A DNA stretch of 64,000 bases from Pseudomonas putida (GCF_003228315.1 NZ_CP029693.1:3232001-3296000), one strand, 5' to 3'. Shown: positions 48,359-58,369, numbered from the stretch's first letter. Translations and numbers: made by a program. Notes: generated by a model from the sequence alone, not told the origin.

Positions 48359-49210
48359 ATGCCGACCGCTCGCCTGACCCTGCCCGCCCCGGCCAAACTC
48401 AATCTGATGCTGCACATTCTTGGTCGCCGTGAAGACGGCTACCACGAACTGCAGACGCTGTTTCAGTTTCTCGATTACGGCGACGAACTCACCTTTGCCC
48501 TGCGCGAAGACGGGGTGATTCAACTGCATACCGAGTTCGAAGGCGTCCCTCACGACAGCAATCTGATCGTGAAGGCGGCGAGAAAACTTCAGGAACAATC
48601 GGGCTGCACGCTCGGTATTGATATCTGGATCGATAAAGTCCTGCCCATGGGCGGCGGGATCGGTGGCGGCAGCTCGAATGCCGCGACGACCTTGCTGGGC
48701 CTCAATCATCTCTGGCAACTGGACTGGAATGAAGACCAACTGGCCGCGCTGGGCCTGACGCTGGGGGCCGACGTTCCGGTTTTCGTTCGTGGTCATGCGG
48801 CTTTTGCCGAAGGCGTGGGGGAGAAACTGACCCCGGTTGAGCCCGAAGAACCCTGGTACGTCGTACTGGTGCCGCAAGTCTCTGTAAGCACAGCAGAAAT
48901 TTTTTCCGATCCGTTGTTGACACGTAACACGCCGCCCATTAAAGTGCGCCCCGTTCCCGAGGGAAACAGTCGAAACGACTGCTTGCCGGTGGTATCAAGA
49001 CGTTATCCAGAAGTACGTAACGCCTTGAATTTGTTAGGTAAATTTACCGAAGCAAAACTCACCGGAACTGGAAGTTGTGTGTTTGGGGGCTTCCCAAGCA
49101 AAGCTGAAGCTGATAAAGTCTCGGCCCTTCTTACAGAGACCCTTACAGGTTTTGTAGCAAAAGGAAGCAACGTTTCGATGTTGCATCGCAAGCTTCAAAG
49201 TCTGCTCTAA
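48359..49210 (+). CDS. ispE: 4-(cytidine-5'-diphospho)-2-C-methyl-D-erythritol kinase
   Basis: 283-residue GHMP kinase of the MEP isoprenoid pathway. The ATP loop is [18 protein letters not shown], the N terminus [17 protein letters not shown] carries the catalytic lysine region, and [12 protein letters not shown] closes the site. The last 300 bases (from about 48890) are markedly AT-richer and use less common codons than the rest, and contain a promoter-like TTGACA-N17-TAAAGT. A tRNA gene follows 36 bases downstream. Confidence 0.94.
   Translation: MPTARLTLPAPAKLNLMLHILGRREDGYHELQTLFQFLDYGDELTFALREDGVIQLHTEFEGVPHDSNLIVKAARKLQEQSGCTLGIDIWIDKVLPMGGGIGGGSSNAATTLLGLNHLWQLDWNEDQLAALGLTLGADVPVFVRGHAAFAEGVGEKLTPVEPEEPWYVVLVPQVSVSTAEIFSDPLLTRNTPPIKVRPVPEGNSRNDCLPVVSRRYPEVRNALNLLGKFTEAKLTGTGSCVFGGFPSKAEADKVSALLTETLTGFVAKGSNVSMLHRKLQSLL
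48917..48945 (+). promoter_or_regulatory. Promoter-like sequence inside ispE
   Basis: TTGACA (48917-48922, perfect), 17 bases, TAAAGT (48940-48945, four of six). It could drive tRNAGln-prs independently of the lolB-ispE transcript. Confidence 0.45.
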
Positions 49211-49246
49211 AGGAACCGAGTACCGGGTACTCGTTGCAACAGATAC

Positions 49247-49321
49247 AGGGGCGTCGCCAAGCGGTAAGGCAGCAGGTTTTGATCCTGCCATGCGTTGGTT
49301 CGAATCCAGCCGCCCCTGCCA
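49247..49321 (+). tRNA. tRNA-Gln (anticodon TTG)
   Basis: 75 bases. Acceptor stem AGGGGCG with CGCCCCT, then discriminator G and encoded CCA (49318-49321). The anticodon loop TTTTGAT gives anticodon TTG. The T arm contains GGTTCGAATCC. Positioned between ispE and prs, as in other pseudomonads. Confidence 0.96.
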
Positions 49322-49368
49322 TTTTCCTATACTCATCCAGGTATACCCTCAGCCTTCAGGTACTGCGC

Positions 49369-50310
49369 GTGTCCAAGATGATGGTCTTTACGGGGAACGC
49401 TAACCCCGATCTGGCTCGGCGTGTCGTACGTCAGCTGCATATCCCTCTCGGTGACATCTCTGTCGGTAAATTCTCCGACGGCGAAATTACAGCCGAGATC
49501 AATGAAAACGTTCGCGGTAAAGACGTCTTCATTATTCAGCCGACTTGCGCTCCGACCAACGATAACCTGATGGAACTGGTAGTGATGGCTGATGCCTTCC
49601 GCCGCTCCTCGGCTACTCGTATCACTGCTGTTATTCCTTACTTTGGTTATGCCCGTCAGGATCGCCGTCCGCGTTCCGCACGTGTGGCTATCAGCGCGAA
49701 AGTCGTTGCTGACATGCTCACCGTAGTCGGCATCGACCGTGTTCTCACGGTTGATCTGCATGCTGACCAGATTCAGGGCTTCTTCGATATTCCGGTAGAT
49801 AACATCTACGGCTCCCCGGTTCTGGTGGATGACATCGAAGATCAGCGCTTCGAAAACCTGATGATCGTGTCCCCGGACATTGGCGGCGTCGTGCGTGCAC
49901 GTGCCGTTGCCAAATCCCTGGGCGTGGATCTCGGGATCATCGACAAACGCCGTGAGAAAGCCAATCACTCTGAAGTGATGCATATCATCGGTGATGTCGA
50001 AGGGCGTACCTGCATCCTGGTCGATGACATGGTCGATACCGCCGGCACCCTGTGCCACGCGGCCAAGGCCTTGAAAGAGCATGGCGCTGCCAAGGTTTTC
50101 GCCTACTGCACGCACCCTGTGCTGTCGGGTCGGGCGATCGAAAACATTGAAAATTCCGTGCTGGACGAGCTGGTGGTGACCAACACCATCCCGCTGTCCG
50201 CTGCAGCACAAGCCTGTGCGCGTATCCGTCAACTGGATATCGCACCGGTAGTTGCCGAGGCGGTCCGCCGCATCAGCAATGAAGAATCGATCAGCGCGAT
50301 GTTCCGCTAA
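49369..50310 (+). CDS. prs: Ribose-phosphate pyrophosphokinase
   Basis: 313-residue enzyme that makes PRPP from ribose-5-phosphate and ATP, the precursor for nucleotides, His, Trp and NAD. The ATP-site [30 protein letters not shown] and the PRPP loop [13 protein letters not shown] are intact. The start is GTG 49369, giving the family's [13 protein letters not shown] start and 313 residues. A strong terminator follows. PRPP also feeds the hpt and upp enzymes in this window. Confidence 0.95.
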   Translation: MSKMMVFTGNANPDLARRVVRQLHIPLGDISVGKFSDGEITAEINENVRGKDVFIIQPTCAPTNDNLMELVVMADAFRRSSATRITAVIPYFGYARQDRRPRSARVAISAKVVADMLTVVGIDRVLTVDLHADQIQGFFDIPVDNIYGSPVLVDDIEDQRFENLMIVSPDIGGVVRARAVAKSLGVDLGIIDKRREKANHSEVMHIIGDVEGRTCILVDDMVDTAGTLCHAAKALKEHGAAKVFAYCTHPVLSGRAIENIENSVLDELVVTNTIPLSAAAQACARIRQLDIAPVVAEAVRRISNEESISAMFR

Positions 50311-50348
50311 GGGCCCTGCCCTTCTCGAACACCCCGTTGACGAAAAGC

Positions 50349-50386
50349 GCCCCGCCCCGGCATCCCTGCCGGGGCGGGGCTTTTTT
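50349..50386 (+). terminator. Strong intrinsic terminator after prs
   Basis: A perfect 14-base GC-rich stem, 50349-50362 with 50367-50380, TCCC loop, six T residues. Confidence 0.95.
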
Positions 50387-50450
50387 GCCCATACCGTGCC
50401 TGGCGCTGGTCGCAAACGCCTGCCGGTGATGGCTATTTTGGAGATACAAA

Positions 50451-51047
50451 ATGACTGAATTTACTCTGAACGCTCAAGCGCGTACTGACCTGGGGAAAGG
50501 TGCGAGCCGCCGCCTGCGTCACGCTCTGAACATCCCTGCCGTTGTATACGGTGGCAACAAGCCTGCTGAATCCGTGACCATCCTGGCCAAGGAAATCGCC
50601 AAGCTGTTCGAAAACGAAGCAGCTTTCAGCCACGTTATCGAGCTGAACGTCGACGGCACCAAGCAGAACGTTGTTGTTAAAGCGATGCAGCGTCACCCAG
50701 CCAAGCAATTCATCATGCACGCTGACTTCGTGCGCGTTGTTGCTGGCCAGAAACTGACCGCTAAAGTACCGGTTCACTTCATCAACGAAGAAGCTCCGGT
50801 CAAGAAAGGCGGCGAGATCTCCCACGTTGTGAACGAGATCGAAGTTTCCTGCGAAGCCAAGGATCTGCCTGAATTCATCGAAGTCGACCTGGCTAACGCC
50901 GAAGTCGGCGCGATCATTCACCTGTCCGACCTCAAAGCCCCTAAAGGCGTTGAGTTCGTTGCTCTGGCACACGGCGATGACAAGGCAGTTGCCAACGTCC
51001 ACGCTCCACGTGTTGCTCCAGAAGCTGCAGAAGGCGCTGCAGAGTAA
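50451..51047 (+). CDS. rplY: 50S ribosomal protein L25/general stress protein Ctc
   Basis: 198-residue two-domain L25 (TL5/Ctc type) that binds 5S rRNA in the large subunit. The N-terminal L25 domain begins [21 protein letters not shown]; the C-terminal beta domain runs from about residue 100. It uses codons typical of highly expressed genes. Lies after a terminator, so it has its own promoter. Confidence 0.96.
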   Translation: MTEFTLNAQARTDLGKGASRRLRHALNIPAVVYGGNKPAESVTILAKEIAKLFENEAAFSHVIELNVDGTKQNVVVKAMQRHPAKQFIMHADFVRVVAGQKLTAKVPVHFINEEAPVKKGGEISHVVNEIEVSCEAKDLPEFIEVDLANAEVGAIIHLSDLKAPKGVEFVALAHGDDKAVANVHAPRVAPEAAEGAAE

Positions 51048-51074
51048 TTTCACTCTGTACGCCGGAGTGAAGGA

Positions 51075-51187
51075 AACATCGCGGACTGGAACGTAGCGAG
51101 AAAGCGGGCGGGAACGCGGAGTTTACATTCATGGTAAATGAGCATTTTTCGTCCACTTTCGCCGCTTGCACTGCTCGCGGCGATGTT
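51075..51187 (+). repeat. Long imperfect hairpin between rplY and pth
   Basis: 113-base inverted repeat: AACATCGC (51075-51082) with GCGATGTT (51180-51187), then GCGAG (51096-51100) with CTCGC (51174-51178), AAGCGGGCG (51102-51110) with CGCCGCTT (51160-51167, one bulge), and TTTAC with GTAAA near the tip. No T-run follows. It may be a dispersed repeat, an RNA-processing site or an attenuator. Confidence 0.55.
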
Positions 51188-51216
51188 ATCCACCACTTCA
51201 AGGAAGGGCCCCTATC

Positions 51217-51801
51217 GTGACTGCCATAAAACTGATCGTTGGCCTGGGTAATCCAGGCGCCGAATACGAACAGACCCGGCATAACGCAGGGGCCCTTTTT
51301 GTTGAGCGCATCGCGAACGCACAAGGCGTAAACCTTGTGGCGGACCGCAAATATTTCGGCCTGACCGGGCGCTTTTCGCATCAGGGTCAGGATGTTCGTC
51401 TGTTGATTCCCACCACCTACATGAACCGCAGCGGCCAGGCCGTGGCGGCACTCGCCGGTTTCTTCCGCATCAAGCCCGAAGAAATCCTGGTGGCGCATGA
51501 CGAACTCGACCTGCCTCCGGGCGTTGCCAAACTCAAGGTTGGCGGCGGCCATGGCGGTCACAACGGGTTGCGCGACATCATTGCGCAATTGGGCAATCAG
51601 AATACGTTCCACCGCTTGCGACTTGGCATTGGCCATCCGGGCGTAGCCAGTATGGTTTCAAACTTCGTCCTGGGTCGTGCGCCACGCGCCGAACAGGAAA
51701 AACTCGATGCCAGCATCGACTTTGCCCTCGGCGTGCTGCCGGATATCCTCGCCGGTGAATGGAACCGCGCGATGAAAAACCTGCACAGCCAGAAGGCCTG
51801 A
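51217..51801 (+). CDS. pth: Peptidyl-tRNA hydrolase
   Basis: 194-residue enzyme that frees tRNA from dropped-off peptidyl-tRNA. The motifs [18 protein letters not shown] (catalytic His in RHNAG), PTTYMNRSG and HDELDLPPG are intact. The start is GTG 51217 with ribosome site AAGGAAGG upstream; the in-frame ATG at 51166 is too far from one and lies in the hairpin. It pairs with ychF, 22 bases downstream. Confidence 0.96.
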   Translation: MTAIKLIVGLGNPGAEYEQTRHNAGALFVERIANAQGVNLVADRKYFGLTGRFSHQGQDVRLLIPTTYMNRSGQAVAALAGFFRIKPEEILVAHDELDLPPGVAKLKVGGGHGGHNGLRDIIAQLGNQNTFHRLRLGIGHPGVASMVSNFVLGRAPRAEQEKLDASIDFALGVLPDILAGEWNRAMKNLHSQKA

Positions 51802-51823
51802 CTCTTACCCGAGGGGAAACACC

Positions 51824-52924
51824 ATGGGATTCAATTGCGGCATCGTCGGCCTGCCTAACGTCGGCAAGTCCACCCTGTTCAACGCCCTGACCAAATCCGG
51901 TATCGCGGCCGAGAACTTCCCCTTCTGCACCATCGAGCCCAACAGCGGTATCGTGCCGATGCCGGATTCGCGCCTGGATGCCCTGGCAGCCATCGTCAAT
52001 CCAAAGCGCATCCTGCCGACCACCATGGAATTCGTCGACATCGCCGGCCTGGTTGCCGGTGCATCGAAAGGTGAAGGCCTGGGTAACAAGTTCCTGGCCA
52101 ACATCCGCGAAACCGACGCCATCGCTCACGTGGTCCGCTGCTTCGAAGACGAGAACGTGATTCACGTCTCCAACAGCGTCGACCCGAAACGCGACATCGA
52201 AATCATCGACCTGGAACTGATCTTCGCCGACCTGGACAGCTGCGAGAAGCAACTGCAGAAAGTCGCGCGCAACGCCAAGGGCGGTGACAAGGACGCAGTG
52301 GTCCAGAAAGGTCTGCTGGAGCAACTGATTGCTCACTTCACCGAAGGCAAACCGGCGCGCAGCCTGATGAAGAACATGAGCACCGACGAGAAAGCGGTGA
52401 TCAAGGGCTTCCACCTGCTGACCACCAAGCCGGTCATGTACATCGCCAACGTGGCTGAAGACGGCTTCGAGAACAACCCGCACCTGGACGTGGTCAAGGC
52501 CATCGCCGAAGAAGAAGGCGCCGTGGTTGTTCCGGTCTGCAACAAGATCGAAGCGGAAATCGCCGAACTGGATGACGGCGAAGAAAAAGACATGTTCCTC
52601 GAAGCCCTGGGCCTTGAAGAACCAGGTCTGAACCGCGTGATCCGTGCCGGTTACGAAATGCTGCACCTGCAGACCTACTTCACCGCCGGTGTCGAAGAAG
52701 TCCGCGCCTGGACCGTCCGCGTCGGTGCCACCGCACCACAAGCCGCTGGCGTGATCCACACCGACTTCGAAAAAGGCTTCATCCGCGCCGAAGTGATCGC
52801 CTACAACGACTTCATCCAGTACAAGGGTGAAGCCGGTGCCAAGGAAGCCGGCAAATGGCGCCTGGAAGGCAAGGACTACATCGTTAAAGATGGCGACGTG
52901 ATGCACTTCCGCTTCAACGTGTAA
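51824..52924 (+). CDS. ychF: Redox-regulated ATPase YchF
   Basis: 366-residue Obg-family P-loop protein, an ATPase in its characterised relatives. P-loop [14 protein letters not shown] near the N terminus, switch [18 protein letters not shown], a coiled-coil insert (about 130-200) and a C-terminal TGS domain (about 280-366). It binds ribosomes and modulates the oxidative-stress response. Follows pth in an operon and ends at a terminator. Confidence 0.96.
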   Translation: MGFNCGIVGLPNVGKSTLFNALTKSGIAAENFPFCTIEPNSGIVPMPDSRLDALAAIVNPKRILPTTMEFVDIAGLVAGASKGEGLGNKFLANIRETDAIAHVVRCFEDENVIHVSNSVDPKRDIEIIDLELIFADLDSCEKQLQKVARNAKGGDKDAVVQKGLLEQLIAHFTEGKPARSLMKNMSTDEKAVIKGFHLLTTKPVMYIANVAEDGFENNPHLDVVKAIAEEEGAVVVPVCNKIEAEIAELDDGEEKDMFLEALGLEEPGLNRVIRAGYEMLHLQTYFTAGVEEVRAWTVRVGATAPQAAGVIHTDFEKGFIRAEVIAYNDFIQYKGEAGAKEAGKWRLEGKDYIVKDGDVMHFRFNV

Positions 52925-52938
52925 GACACACCGCCCAC

Positions 52939-52969
52939 AAAAAAGCCGCGTTTGATACGCGGCTTTTTT
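52939..52969 (+). terminator. Intrinsic terminator after ychF
   Basis: AGCCGCG (52944-52950) with CGCGGCT (52958-52964), seven-base loop, then a T-run; A-run on the other side. Confidence 0.9.
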
Positions 52970-53006
52970 GTGCCTGAAATATTCGCTAGCCACACCACCG
53001 ATCAAC

Positions 53007-53090
53007 TGTAGGAGCGAGCCTGCTCGCGATGGTGTGTCAGTCAGCACTTTGTTATCTGATACACCATCGCGAGCAGGCTCGCTCCTACAG
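53007..53090. repeat. REPIN, short spacer
   Basis: REP pair TGTAGGAGCGAGCCTGCTCG (from 53007) and its inverse ending at 53090. The inner part GGTGTGTCAG...CTGATACACC continues the pairing. The spacer is shorter than in the other copies. Confidence 0.92.
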
Positions 53091-53103
53091 TGGATGGATT
53101 TGA

Positions 53104-54321
53104 TCAGGCCTTTTTGGTACGCGGCAGGAAGATTGCCAGCACACCCAGCAACGGCAAGAACGAGCACAGGAAGTACACATATTCGATCCCGTGAATATCC
53201 GCCAGATGCCCCAGCAGTGCCGCCCCGATCCCGCCGAAGCCGAACATCAACCCGAAGAACACCCCGGCAATCATCCCCACATTGCCCGGCACCAGTTCCT
53301 GGGCATACACCACGATGGCCGAGAACGCCGACGCCAGAATGAAGCCGATGACCACGCTGAGAATGCTGGTCCAGAACAGGTCGACATGGGGCAAGACCAG
53401 GGTAAAAGGTGCCACGCCGAGGATCGAGAACCAGATCACCGCCTTGCGCCCGATCCTGTCGCCGATCGGCCCGCCAAAGAAGGTCCCCGCCGCGACCGCG
53501 CCGAGAAACAGGAACAGGTGCAGCTGTGAACTGGCCACCGAGAGGTCGAACTTTTCGATCAGGTAGAAGGTGAAGTAGCTGGTGAAACTGGCCATGTAGA
53601 AGTACTTGGAAAACACCAGCAGCCCCAGCACCACCAGCGCGCTGATCACCCGCCCACGAGACAGGCCGTGAGTCGCCGCCTGGCCCTTTTTGAGCTTGAA
53701 CAGGCTCAAGTGATTGGCGTACCAGCGGCTGATCCGATAGAGCACGAACAGCGCGAACACAGCAAACAACCCGAACCAGGCCACATGCCCCTGGCCGTAA
53801 GGAATGATGATCGCCGCGGCCAGCAATGGACCGAAGGCCGAGCCCGCATTACCGCCGACCTGGAAGGTCGATTGCGCCAGCCCGAAACGCCCGCCAGAGG
53901 CCAGCCGCGCGACCCGGGATGCTTCCGGGTGAAAAGTCGAGGAACCGATGCCGATCAGCCCCGCCGCCAGCAGAATCAACGGGAAACTGCCCACCACCGA
54001 CATCATCAGAATGCCGATCAACGTGCAGACCGTACCGGCCGGTAGCAGCCACGGCTTGGGATGGCGGTCGGTGTGATAACCCACCCAGGGTTGCAGCAGC
54101 GAGGCGGTCAATTGAAAGGTCAGCGTGATCAGGCCGACCTGAGTAAAGGTCAGGCCGTAACTGGCCTTGAGCATCGGATAGATCGACGGCAGTACCGATT
54201 GAATCAAGTCGTTGATCAAGTGCGCCAGCGCCACCGCGCCAATGATCCGCATGACCAGAGGACTGCTTTGTGAACTGGCAGGCGCCGACGTAGCGGCGGA
54301 TTGGGCATTGCTGATAGCCAT
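53104..54321 (-). CDS. MFS transporter, fosmidomycin-resistance (Fsr) type
   Basis: 405-residue inner-membrane protein with 12 predicted helices. ALAHLINDLIQSVLPSIYP, GYHTDRHPKPWLLP and STFHPEASRVARLASGGRFG fit the Fsr drug exporter family; GDRIGRKAV is the MFS loop signature in the second half. The real substrate is not known. Start ATG 54321 with GGAAA upstream. Lies between a REPIN and the divergent chemoreceptor. Confidence 0.88.
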   Translation of the reverse strand: MAISNAQSAATSAPASSQSSPLVMRIIGAVALAHLINDLIQSVLPSIYPMLKASYGLTFTQVGLITLTFQLTASLLQPWVGYHTDRHPKPWLLPAGTVCTLIGILMMSVVGSFPLILLAAGLIGIGSSTFHPEASRVARLASGGRFGLAQSTFQVGGNAGSAFGPLLAAAIIIPYGQGHVAWFGLFAVFALFVLYRISRWYANHLSLFKLKKGQAATHGLSRGRVISALVVLGLLVFSKYFYMASFTSYFTFYLIEKFDLSVASSQLHLFLFLGAVAAGTFFGGPIGDRIGRKAVIWFSILGVAPFTLVLPHVDLFWTSILSVVIGFILASAFSAIVVYAQELVPGNVGMIAGVFFGLMFGFGGIGAALLGHLADIHGIEYVYFLCSFLPLLGVLAIFLPRTKKA

Positions 54322-54650
54322 GGGGATTTCCGGACAACAGAGGGTGCACACAGGCAGGTGCGTCAATGTGCCATTTTTCCGTGCATCAACGCCATCCCCT
54401 TAGCCTGCTAACGACTTGGATGTTCATTGACAGAGCGTTGATAGCCCTTAGCCATGGTCTGAATCTTGCCTTGCTTCTCCACTTCAACGCGGCCCCCTTA
54501 CAAAGGGGACCGAGAATGGGAAGTTTCGCCACAGAGTCGGCCTACAGAGCTGACGAGGGTGACTTTTCGAGGCCTTTTAAAGGGCACGGGTCGAGAGCGC
54601 CGTCTCTCGATGCACGCCAATGGTGCGTGGTGTCCGGGGGAGTCATGGGC
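54322..54650 (+). promoter_or_regulatory. Intergenic region before the second chemoreceptor
   Basis: 329 bases between divergent genes. It holds a hairpin CCCCTT-ACA-AAGGGG near 54492-54506 and TCGAGAG/CTCTCGA near 54592-54611, both in the probable leader of the chemoreceptor. No sigma-28 box was found. The frame is open across it, but codon use and the ribosome site favour a start at 54651. Confidence 0.4.
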
Positions 54651-56708
54651 ATGCAGGCTTTTTTATCACCGGGGATCGGGCTGCTGGGGCGTTTCGGCTT
54701 CGCACGTAAATTCCAGCTGCTGTTTCTGCTATTCATCCTGCCGCTGGCCGGCAGCCTGTGGATGATCGGCCAGGACTATCGCGACAAATTGAATCTGATC
54801 TCCGGCGAACGTGCCGGAGTTCGTCAGCTGCTGGCCCTCGATGCGCTGGATAATTTGCTGTCCGCTCAACGGGATCGCGCAGCGCGCTGGCGTGCCACTG
54901 AAACCAATCGGCAGCCGACGCCGGCCACCCTCTCCGCCATGGCCGCGTTCGATGCGGTTCAACCTGCCGTCGCCCAGGCCACTGCTGATCTAAACAACAC
55001 GCTGCAAGTGGAAGGCGCCGAGGGCGAAACCCTGGTCCGCTTTCAAGCGCTGCAAAAAGCCCTCGAAGGTCTGGACTCCAAGAGCCTGAGCAGCGTCGGC
55101 TGGTGGCCGGACGGCTATGACCGCTTCACGGGCGCCTTGAGTGCCCTGCAAGCCCTGCGCGAGCAGATCGCAATGGACAATCGCCTGACGCTGGCGCCAT
55201 GGCTGGAAACCTGGTTGCTGACACAGATCTCCACCCAGCACGCGCCGGATCTGATCGAGCGGGTCGGTCGTCTTGCAGCCGTCGGCCAGGCGTCGGTGGT
55301 GTCCGGTCAATTCACCCTGCAAAGTCGCCTGCAACTTCGCGACCTGCGCAGCCGTATCGGTGACGCCCGCGAACAGTTGGTGAAAACCGCCGGCCTGCTC
55401 GAAGCGCGCCTGCCCACCGCGCTGCAAGCCTGGGCCCGGCAGTATGAGGAGAGCCTCAAGCGCCTTGATGGCGGACTGAATGTCCTTGATGACGGTGTGT
55501 TCGGCGGCAGCATCACTCTCAAGCCGGAAGATTTCGAGCGCAACATGGATACCCTGCTCTCGGACCTTGCGACACTGCGCCAGCAATCATTGGTGTCACT
55601 GGATCAACGCCTGGATTCCTACCACGGCTCGGCAATTCGTCAGTTCATCGTCGTGGCAAGCGTCTTTGGCATCCTGTTGCTGGCCGCGCTGTACCTGTTC
55701 ATCTGTTTGCAGGCTTCGATCCGCCGCAGCGCCAGCGGTATTACCTTGCTCGCGCAAGCCCTGCGCGATGGCAACCTGAGCCTGCAGGCGCCGGTAGAGG
55801 GTCGCGATGAGCTGGCAGCCATCGGCACGGCCCTGAATGTCGCGGTCGTGCAACTGCGCGGCAGCCTGTTGGGTGTCGATCACGAAACCTCGCAACTGAG
55901 CCACGCGGTACAAACCCTCAATCATCATTCCAGCGACGCCCTTGGCGAAGTCGAAGCCCAGCAACTGCAGATCAGCCAGATCGCCGCCGCGGCCACGCAA
56001 CTGGCCGCCACCTCCCAGGGGGTCGCCCAGAGCTGCGAACGGGCCTCCGGCAGCGCCCAGCACACAAGGCGCATCGCCGCCGACAGCAGCCGTGACAGCC
56101 AGCGCACCACCGCCAGTATCCAGCAGCTCAATCAGCGCCTGAATGACACGGCAGCCGCCCTGGGACGGGTCAGTGAACAGGGGCAACAGATTCAACTGGT
56201 GGTCGACACCATTCGCGGTGTCGCCGAGCAGACCAACCTGCTGGCACTCAACGCCGCCATCGAGGCCGCTCGTGCCGGGGAACAGGGGCGCGGATTTGCG
56301 GTGGTGGCCGACGAAGTGCGCAGCCTGTCGCAGCGCACCCAGTCCTCGACCGCGCAGATTGCCGGGACGGTCGACAGTTTACGCAGCACAGTGAACGAGG
56401 CTGTCAGCCTGATGGAAGCCGCCTGCGGCCAGGCACAATCCGACGCACAAGCCGTCACCGGCCTGGGTGAACGCCTGGGCGAAATTGCCAGCGCCGTGCA
56501 GGGGGTCACCGATACCCTCGCGCAGATCGCCAGCGCCGTTGACGAACAGGCGAGCACCGCCGACGAAGTCAGCGGCAACATCCAGCAAGTCGATCAGGCG
56601 GCGGTTCGTCTGCTTGAAGGCGCACGGGCAGTAAACCTGGCAGCCGATACCCTGAGCCAGGGCAGCAAGGCCCTGAGTGCCAATACCGGCAGATTCCAGC
56701 TCAAGTGA
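54651..56708 (+). CDS. Methyl-accepting chemotaxis protein
   Basis: 685-residue membrane chemoreceptor. TM1 is at about 20-38 (QLLFLLFILPLAGSLWMIG), then a mostly helical periplasmic region of about 290 residues, TM2 (FIVVASVFGILLLAALYLF), HAMP and a signalling domain with [19 protein letters not shown] and RSLSQRTQSSTAQIAG. The ligand domain is helical and not recognised. ATG 54651 has GGGGGAG eight bases upstream; ATG 54645 is too close to it. It lacks a CheR-tethering pentapeptide. Confidence 0.86.
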   Translation: MQAFLSPGIGLLGRFGFARKFQLLFLLFILPLAGSLWMIGQDYRDKLNLISGERAGVRQLLALDALDNLLSAQRDRAARWRATETNRQPTPATLSAMAAFDAVQPAVAQATADLNNTLQVEGAEGETLVRFQALQKALEGLDSKSLSSVGWWPDGYDRFTGALSALQALREQIAMDNRLTLAPWLETWLLTQISTQHAPDLIERVGRLAAVGQASVVSGQFTLQSRLQLRDLRSRIGDAREQLVKTAGLLEARLPTALQAWARQYEESLKRLDGGLNVLDDGVFGGSITLKPEDFERNMDTLLSDLATLRQQSLVSLDQRLDSYHGSAIRQFIVVASVFGILLLAALYLFICLQASIRRSASGITLLAQALRDGNLSLQAPVEGRDELAAIGTALNVAVVQLRGSLLGVDHETSQLSHAVQTLNHHSSDALGEVEAQQLQISQIAAAATQLAATSQGVAQSCERASGSAQHTRRIAADSSRDSQRTTASIQQLNQRLNDTAAALGRVSEQGQQIQLVVDTIRGVAEQTNLLALNAAIEAARAGEQGRGFAVVADEVRSLSQRTQSSTAQIAGTVDSLRSTVNEAVSLMEAACGQAQSDAQAVTGLGERLGEIASAVQGVTDTLAQIASAVDEQASTADEVSGNIQQVDQAAVRLLEGARAVNLAADTLSQGSKALSANTGRFQLK

Positions 56709-56824
56709 TGCCCTCCTCCGAGCCGTTTTTGCGGCTCGGGAGGATAAGCGGTTGAAAGTGTAGAGAAATATTTTTGAATTACGCTTGACGCATCTGCATT
56801 ACCGGTGAATAATGCGCGCCACTT

Positions 56825-56901
56825 GGCTACATAGCTCAGTTGGTTAGAGCATAGCATTCATAATGCTGGGGTCCGGGGTTCAAGTCCCTGTGTAGCCACC
56901 A
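56825..56901 (+). tRNA. tRNA-Met (elongator, anticodon CAT)
   Basis: 77 bases with encoded CCA. The acceptor stem GGCTACA pairs with TGTAGCC. The anticodon stem AGCATT-CAT-AATGCT gives CAT. The body matches elongator tRNAMet (GGCTAC...GTAGCCACCA), not initiator tRNA, nor the lysidine tRNAIle. Confidence 0.94.
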
Positions 56902-56909
56902 AGTACTAA

Positions 56910-56942
56910 AAACGGCTTACCGCGAGGTAGGCCGTTTTTTTA
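56910..56942 (+). terminator. Intrinsic terminator after tRNA-Met
   Basis: AACGGCTTACC (56911-56921) with GGTAGGCCGTT (56926-56936), GCGA loop, then seven T residues. The same core occurs after the ggt gene. Confidence 0.93.
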
Positions 56943-56978
56943 TGCCTCGAGAAAATGTTCGCTCATTCTTTTGCTCTC

Positions 56979-57079
56979 TGTAGGAGCGAGCCTGCTCGCG
57001 ATGGACTCAAGCACACCGCGATTAGCCAGCAAGCACGCGTAATCGTTGACGACTATCGCGAGCAGGCTCGCTCCTACAG
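56979..57079. repeat. REPIN with the common spacer
   Basis: REP pair TGTAGGAGCGAGCCTGCTCG (from 56979) and its inverse ending at 57079. The spacer ends GCGTAATCGTTGACGA, homologous to the copies at 29.1, 40.3 and 62.1 kb. Confidence 0.92.
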
Positions 57080-57094
57080 AAAAGCAAGCACGTT

Positions 57095-58204
57095 TCAGAG
57101 GCGGATCGTCGGTAGCGCCGACAACGCCTTCTCCCATATCTGCCAGGTGCGCAGCCACACCATCGCCTGCCAATCGCTGTCGGCCGGATAGAACTGCTCA
57201 AGCAGATTAAGTTTGATGTCGCGCCCCGTCGCATCGCTCGGATTACCGTGCAGATGCAGCCAATGGTCATCACGCAGATGACGATGAACGTCCGGCCCCG
57301 GATAAGTCCCGCACTCAATGACGAACGGCATCAGTCGCACCTGAGGCAGCCCGTTGATCAGCGCCTGCGAGGTGTAGCCGGTCGCGGTCGCCGCCACCCC
57401 GGTTTCGCTCACAGCGCCAGCACCGGTGTGCAAGGTGTAGAGCCACGGGCCATAAATCGCCTGGGCATCTGGCAGCGCCGGATAGGCAGACTCGGTGATG
57501 GTCAGCAGCATCGGATGACCATACTCGCCGGCACCGGTGTGCAGGTCGAAACACATCGCGACCTCGGCATGGCTCAAGTGCTTTTGCATGATTTGATGCA
57601 GCGTGCGATTGGACCAGCTCGGCGCCACCCCGCCGAAGAACAGGCCATCGGGATGCCGATGCTGCCCGCCTTCGACAATCGACATGACCGCCGACCAGCC
57701 GTGCTGGCGGATCTGCTCATCGAGTTGCGCATCGGCATGCTCACGCTCGGGACCTTGCAACTGCGGGCAGCCATAAATGCCGTGCAGCGCATCATAGGCC
57801 CGGTTGTCCGGCAAAGGCCCATCGAAGTTCAGGTGATTGCGGTTCAAGTCGATGTTGTCTTCGTTGACCCGACGCAACCAGGCCATGCCCCAAGGATTGA
57901 TCCCATGGATCATCACGACGGCCACATCGGCCGGCAGGGAGCGCTTGCCCAGATCCTGCAGCCATTTGGTCTGGCAACCCGAGCCATAGTAGCCCTCCAC
58001 ACCGTGGGTACCGCTGAGGGTGACGAGCAGGCGTTTGGCGGCTGGATCGCCGAGGATCGCCACATCCGTACTCAGTGGCTCACCGAACGGCCCCTTGAGC
58101 GGGTGTGGGTACTCCGTCAGCGTGGCGCCGGCCGCACTGGCCGCGGCGAGAAATTGTTCACGCTGGGAACGGTAGCTTGGCTGGGTCGGAAATTCGTTGT
58201 GCAT
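57095..58204 (-). CDS. M14-like metallopeptidase, DUF2817 family
   Basis: 369-residue protein of the DUF2817 family, related to carboxypeptidase-like M14 zinc enzymes. Candidate zinc ligands are in SGTHGVEGYYGSG and CFDLHTGAGEYG; the catalytic Glu is likely in FVIECGTYPG. There is no signal peptide. ATG 58204 (MHNEFPTQ) has AGAGG upstream and is chosen over a longer frame to 58351. Convergent with nothing nearby; a REPIN follows it. Substrate unknown. Confidence 0.82.
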   Translation of the reverse strand: MHNEFPTQPSYRSQREQFLAAASAAGATLTEYPHPLKGPFGEPLSTDVAILGDPAAKRLLVTLSGTHGVEGYYGSGCQTKWLQDLGKRSLPADVAVVMIHGINPWGMAWLRRVNEDNIDLNRNHLNFDGPLPDNRAYDALHGIYGCPQLQGPEREHADAQLDEQIRQHGWSAVMSIVEGGQHRHPDGLFFGGVAPSWSNRTLHQIMQKHLSHAEVAMCFDLHTGAGEYGHPMLLTITESAYPALPDAQAIYGPWLYTLHTGAGAVSETGVAATATGYTSQALINGLPQVRLMPFVIECGTYPGPDVHRHLRDDHWLHLHGNPSDATGRDIKLNLLEQFYPADSDWQAMVWLRTWQIWEKALSALPTIRL

Positions 58205-58369
58205 GTCTGCCTCTTGTCGATTGTTCTGGCGGGCTATTGGCAATGACCCTACAGAAAATCCAGCCATTGATGAAGGATAAAAGCGCCGTTGTCGTAGGAC
58301 GTTGTTTGCGCCACTTCCCAACGGTCGATAAAGTCCCTGAACCCTTTCCAAGGACAGAGAACCTCGCGC

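Noticed and set aside
53104-54321. Proven fosmidomycin resistance determinant
   Set aside because: Family similarity only; such exporters are common in pseudomonads and the substrate cannot be read from sequence.
54366-54650. N-terminal extension of the second chemoreceptor from 54366
   Set aside because: The extension lacks a ribosome site and gives an unlikely leader before the first membrane helix; GGGGGAG supports the start at 54651.
56825-56901. Lysidine-type tRNA-Ile (CAT anticodon)
   Set aside because: The acceptor and D arm match elongator tRNAMet, not the GGCCCCTTAG-type tRNAIle2.
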